This document shows, piece by piece, positions 5,537 to 6,846 of a stretch of DNA of 6,846 bases. The stretch comes from Actinomycetes bacterium. GTDB taxonomy: Bacteria; Actinomycetota; Acidimicrobiia; Acidimicrobiales; Palsa-688. The first letter of the stretch is position 1. Each line of letters starts with the position of its first letter. A program made the position numbers and the translations under genes. The DNA is taken from the NCBI GenBank assembly GCA_021827285.1, contig JAKAWM010000157.1:1-6846 (forward strand), read 5' to 3'. The notes under the pieces are model-generated. The model saw only the letters and a program-made list of their open reading frames with translations. It made no database searches and was not told the origin of the DNA.

Positions 5537-6846
5537 CGGGCCTCCACACCGACCTCGGCTTCGGCCGGGTACTTGTCCTCCGTCGGCCCGGCGGTGCTGG
5601 CCGCAGAGGTCTCGCCCCGACCCGGCCTTGCCGCATACACGTACCTCTTACCCCGAAGGGCGCTGGCCGCCACGGCGACCAGCGTTGCCCCGGCGGCGAA
5701 GTCGAACGACAGGTGGAGCCCGTTGGCGAACGGCTGGGCGATCAATTTCGGGAAGAACGAGCGGCCGGTTATATAAGCGATCTGGTGGGCACTGAGATGG
5801 TGGAGTGCCCCGGTCGGCCCGAGCAGCTCCTTTATCGGGTTGTACCCGAGGAAGGCGGAGAACAGGCTCCCGATGGGCGGTTCATTGGCCACCAGGTGGG
5901 CGGCTCCCCGGCGGACACCTTCCTGCACCAGGCCCTGGTAGAGGTGGGTTGGCAACTCGGACGCTAAGCCCAGGGTGACGACAGTGAAAAACAGGCCCAT
6001 GGAAAGCACGGTGGCGGAGTTCTGGAACGTGTTCAGCATCCCTGCTCCTGCCCCCCGCTGGTCCGGGGGCAAGCTGTTCATAACCGAGGCTTGGTTGGGG
6101 GAAAAGAACATCCCCATGCCAACTGCAAATAAGAAAATGAGCAGAGCAAACCATATGTAGCTGAAGTTCATGGGCAACAGCTCCAGCAAAATGAACGCCG
6201 CCCCGCTCACGACCAAACCAGCAGTGGCCAAGCCTCGAGCTCCCAGGCTGTCGGAGAGGAAGCCGGCCAGAGGGCCCATGACCAAGAAGCCGAGGGTCAG
6301 CGGGACCATGAAGATGCCGGCCCATAACGGGGTTTGGGCAAAGCTGTAGCCGTGTTGGGGCAACCAGATGCCCTGGAGCCAGATAATAAGCATGAACTGC
6401 AGGCCTCCCCGACCCAACGCGCCGAGAAGGCCGGCTATGTTGCCCGCGCTAAAGGCGCGGGTGCGGAAGAGCCCGAGGCGGAACATGGGGTCGGGTACGC
6501 GCGTCTCGATGAACACGAACAGGGCCATGACGGCCAGTCCACCGAAGATCCCCAGCAGGACCCAGGGGTTGGTCCAGCCAGTCGGGTGCCCGCCGTATGG
6601 GAGGAGGGAGTACACGATGCCGGTCAACAACGAGATGAGGCCCACGGCGAAGGCGGCGTTGCCGAGCCAGTCGATCCTGGCCGGGGCACGCACGCCATTG
6701 TCCTTCAGTTTCAGGTAGGCCCAGACGGTCCCGAAAAGCCCGAAGGGCACTGATACCAAGAACACGAGGTGCCACTCGACTGGTCCGAGAACGCCACCCA
6801 GGATGAGGCCCAGGAAGGATCCGCTCACGGCGGCAATGCCGTTGAT
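5533..6846 (-). CDS. DHA2-type MFS multidrug exporter (EmrB/QacA-like), N-terminus outside window
   Basis: This is an integral membrane proton-antiport drug exporter of the 14-helix DHA2 family. The visible 437 residues begin inside helix 5 (INGIAAVSGSFLGLILGGVL) and run to the stop; the open frame leaves the window at 6846, so about 130-150 N-terminal residues are missing. The GTG at 6828 is internal, not a start. Helix 6 follows from VEWHLVFLVSVPFG. Later helices include IDWLGNAAFAVGLISLL, WVLLGIFGGLAVMALFVF, the LQFMLIIWLQGIWLP segment, FMVPLTLGFLVMGPLAGFLSD (motif A-like loop GFLSDSLGARG), GLVVSGAAFILLELL and YIWFALLIFLFAVGMGMFF, then NSLPPDQRGAGAGMLNTFQNS, which is typical of the family. 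A loop of roughly 90 residues precedes the last helix (FAAGATLVAVAASAL). The helix 5 antiporter motif reads GLILGG, with Leu where many members have Pro. The MerR regulator downstream overlaps by two bases. The substrate cannot be told. Confidence 0.92.
   Translation of the reverse strand: MNGIAAVSGSFLGLILGGVLGPVEWHLVFLVSVPFGLFGTVWAYLKLKDNGVRAPARIDWLGNAAFAVGLISLLTGIVYSLLPYGGHPTGWTNPWVLLGIFGGLAVMALFVFIETRVPDPMFRLGLFRTRAFSAGNIAGLLGALGRGGLQFMLIIWLQGIWLPQHGYSFAQTPLWAGIFMVPLTLGFLVMGPLAGFLSDSLGARGLATAGLVVSGAAFILLELLPMNFSYIWFALLIFLFAVGMGMFFSPNQASVMNSLPPDQRGAGAGMLNTFQNSATVLSMGLFFTVVTLGLASELPTHLYQGLVQEGVRRGAAHLVANEPPIGSLFSAFLGYNPIKELLGPTGALHHLSAHQIAYITGRSFFPKLIAQPFANGLHLSFDFAAGATLVAVAASALRGKRYVYAARPGRGETSAASTAGPTEDKYPAEAEVGVEAR
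5541..5545 (-). promoter_or_regulatory. Shine-Dalgarno sequence of the MerR gene
   Basis: GGAGG on the minus strand, 4 bases before the TTG at 5536 and inside the last codons of the exporter. It decides for TTG over the GTG at 5515 and is the one clear ribosome binding site I find in the window. Confidence 0.6.

Noticed and set aside
1..6846. Search by eye for tRNA, CRISPR repeats, insertion-sequence ends or attachment sites
   Set aside because: No repeated spacers, no terminal inverted repeats with duplications and no cloverleaf-like stretch were found; nearly all of the window is coding.

Overview
The window is a gene-dense stretch of a high-GC bacterial chromosome with no mobile element, RNA gene or CRISPR array that I can see. 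High GC, TTG/GTG starts, the near absence of Shine-Dalgarno sequences and several promoter boxes lying 6 to 10 bases from a start codon suggest an actinobacterium or a relative. That placement is inference; no taxonomic marker is present.

Layout from left to right. (1) 71-1084 on the minus strand is a kynureninase-like PLP enzyme that lacks its C-terminal domain. (2) 1173-1661 on the plus strand is a spermidine/spermine (or thialysine) N-acetyltransferase-like GNAT protein, transcribed divergently from the kynureninase. (3) 1785-4634 on the minus strand is a compact three-gene operon: HAD phosphatase, then a TIGR00300/LOR-SDH-type ornithine cyclodeaminase, then a guanidine-modifying enzyme of the arginine dihydrolase type. 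(4) 4658-5059 on the plus strand is a DUF2237 protein, divergent from the HAD gene, with closely interleaved promoters between them. (5) 5066-6846 on the minus strand is a DHA2-type multidrug exporter, cut by the right edge, followed by a MerR regulator whose TTG start overlaps the exporter stop codon.

The most interesting unit is the arginine operon. In cyanobacteria one fused protein (AgrE/ArgZ) has an N-terminal arginine dihydrolase and a C-terminal ornithine cyclodeaminase. Here the same two activities appear as separate adjacent genes in the opposite order, about 709 residues in total. The predicted route is arginine to ornithine plus ammonia and CO2, then ornithine to proline plus ammonia, a short nitrogen-releasing path independent of arginase. 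The HAD phosphatase is co-transcribed but has no obvious step in it. A kynureninase and a polyamine-type acetyltransferase nearby give the left half an amino-acid and amine catabolism flavour. The exporter/MerR pair is probably a separate drug-response unit.

There is no gene-free stretch longer than 300 bases. The first 70 bases hold no recognisable gene.
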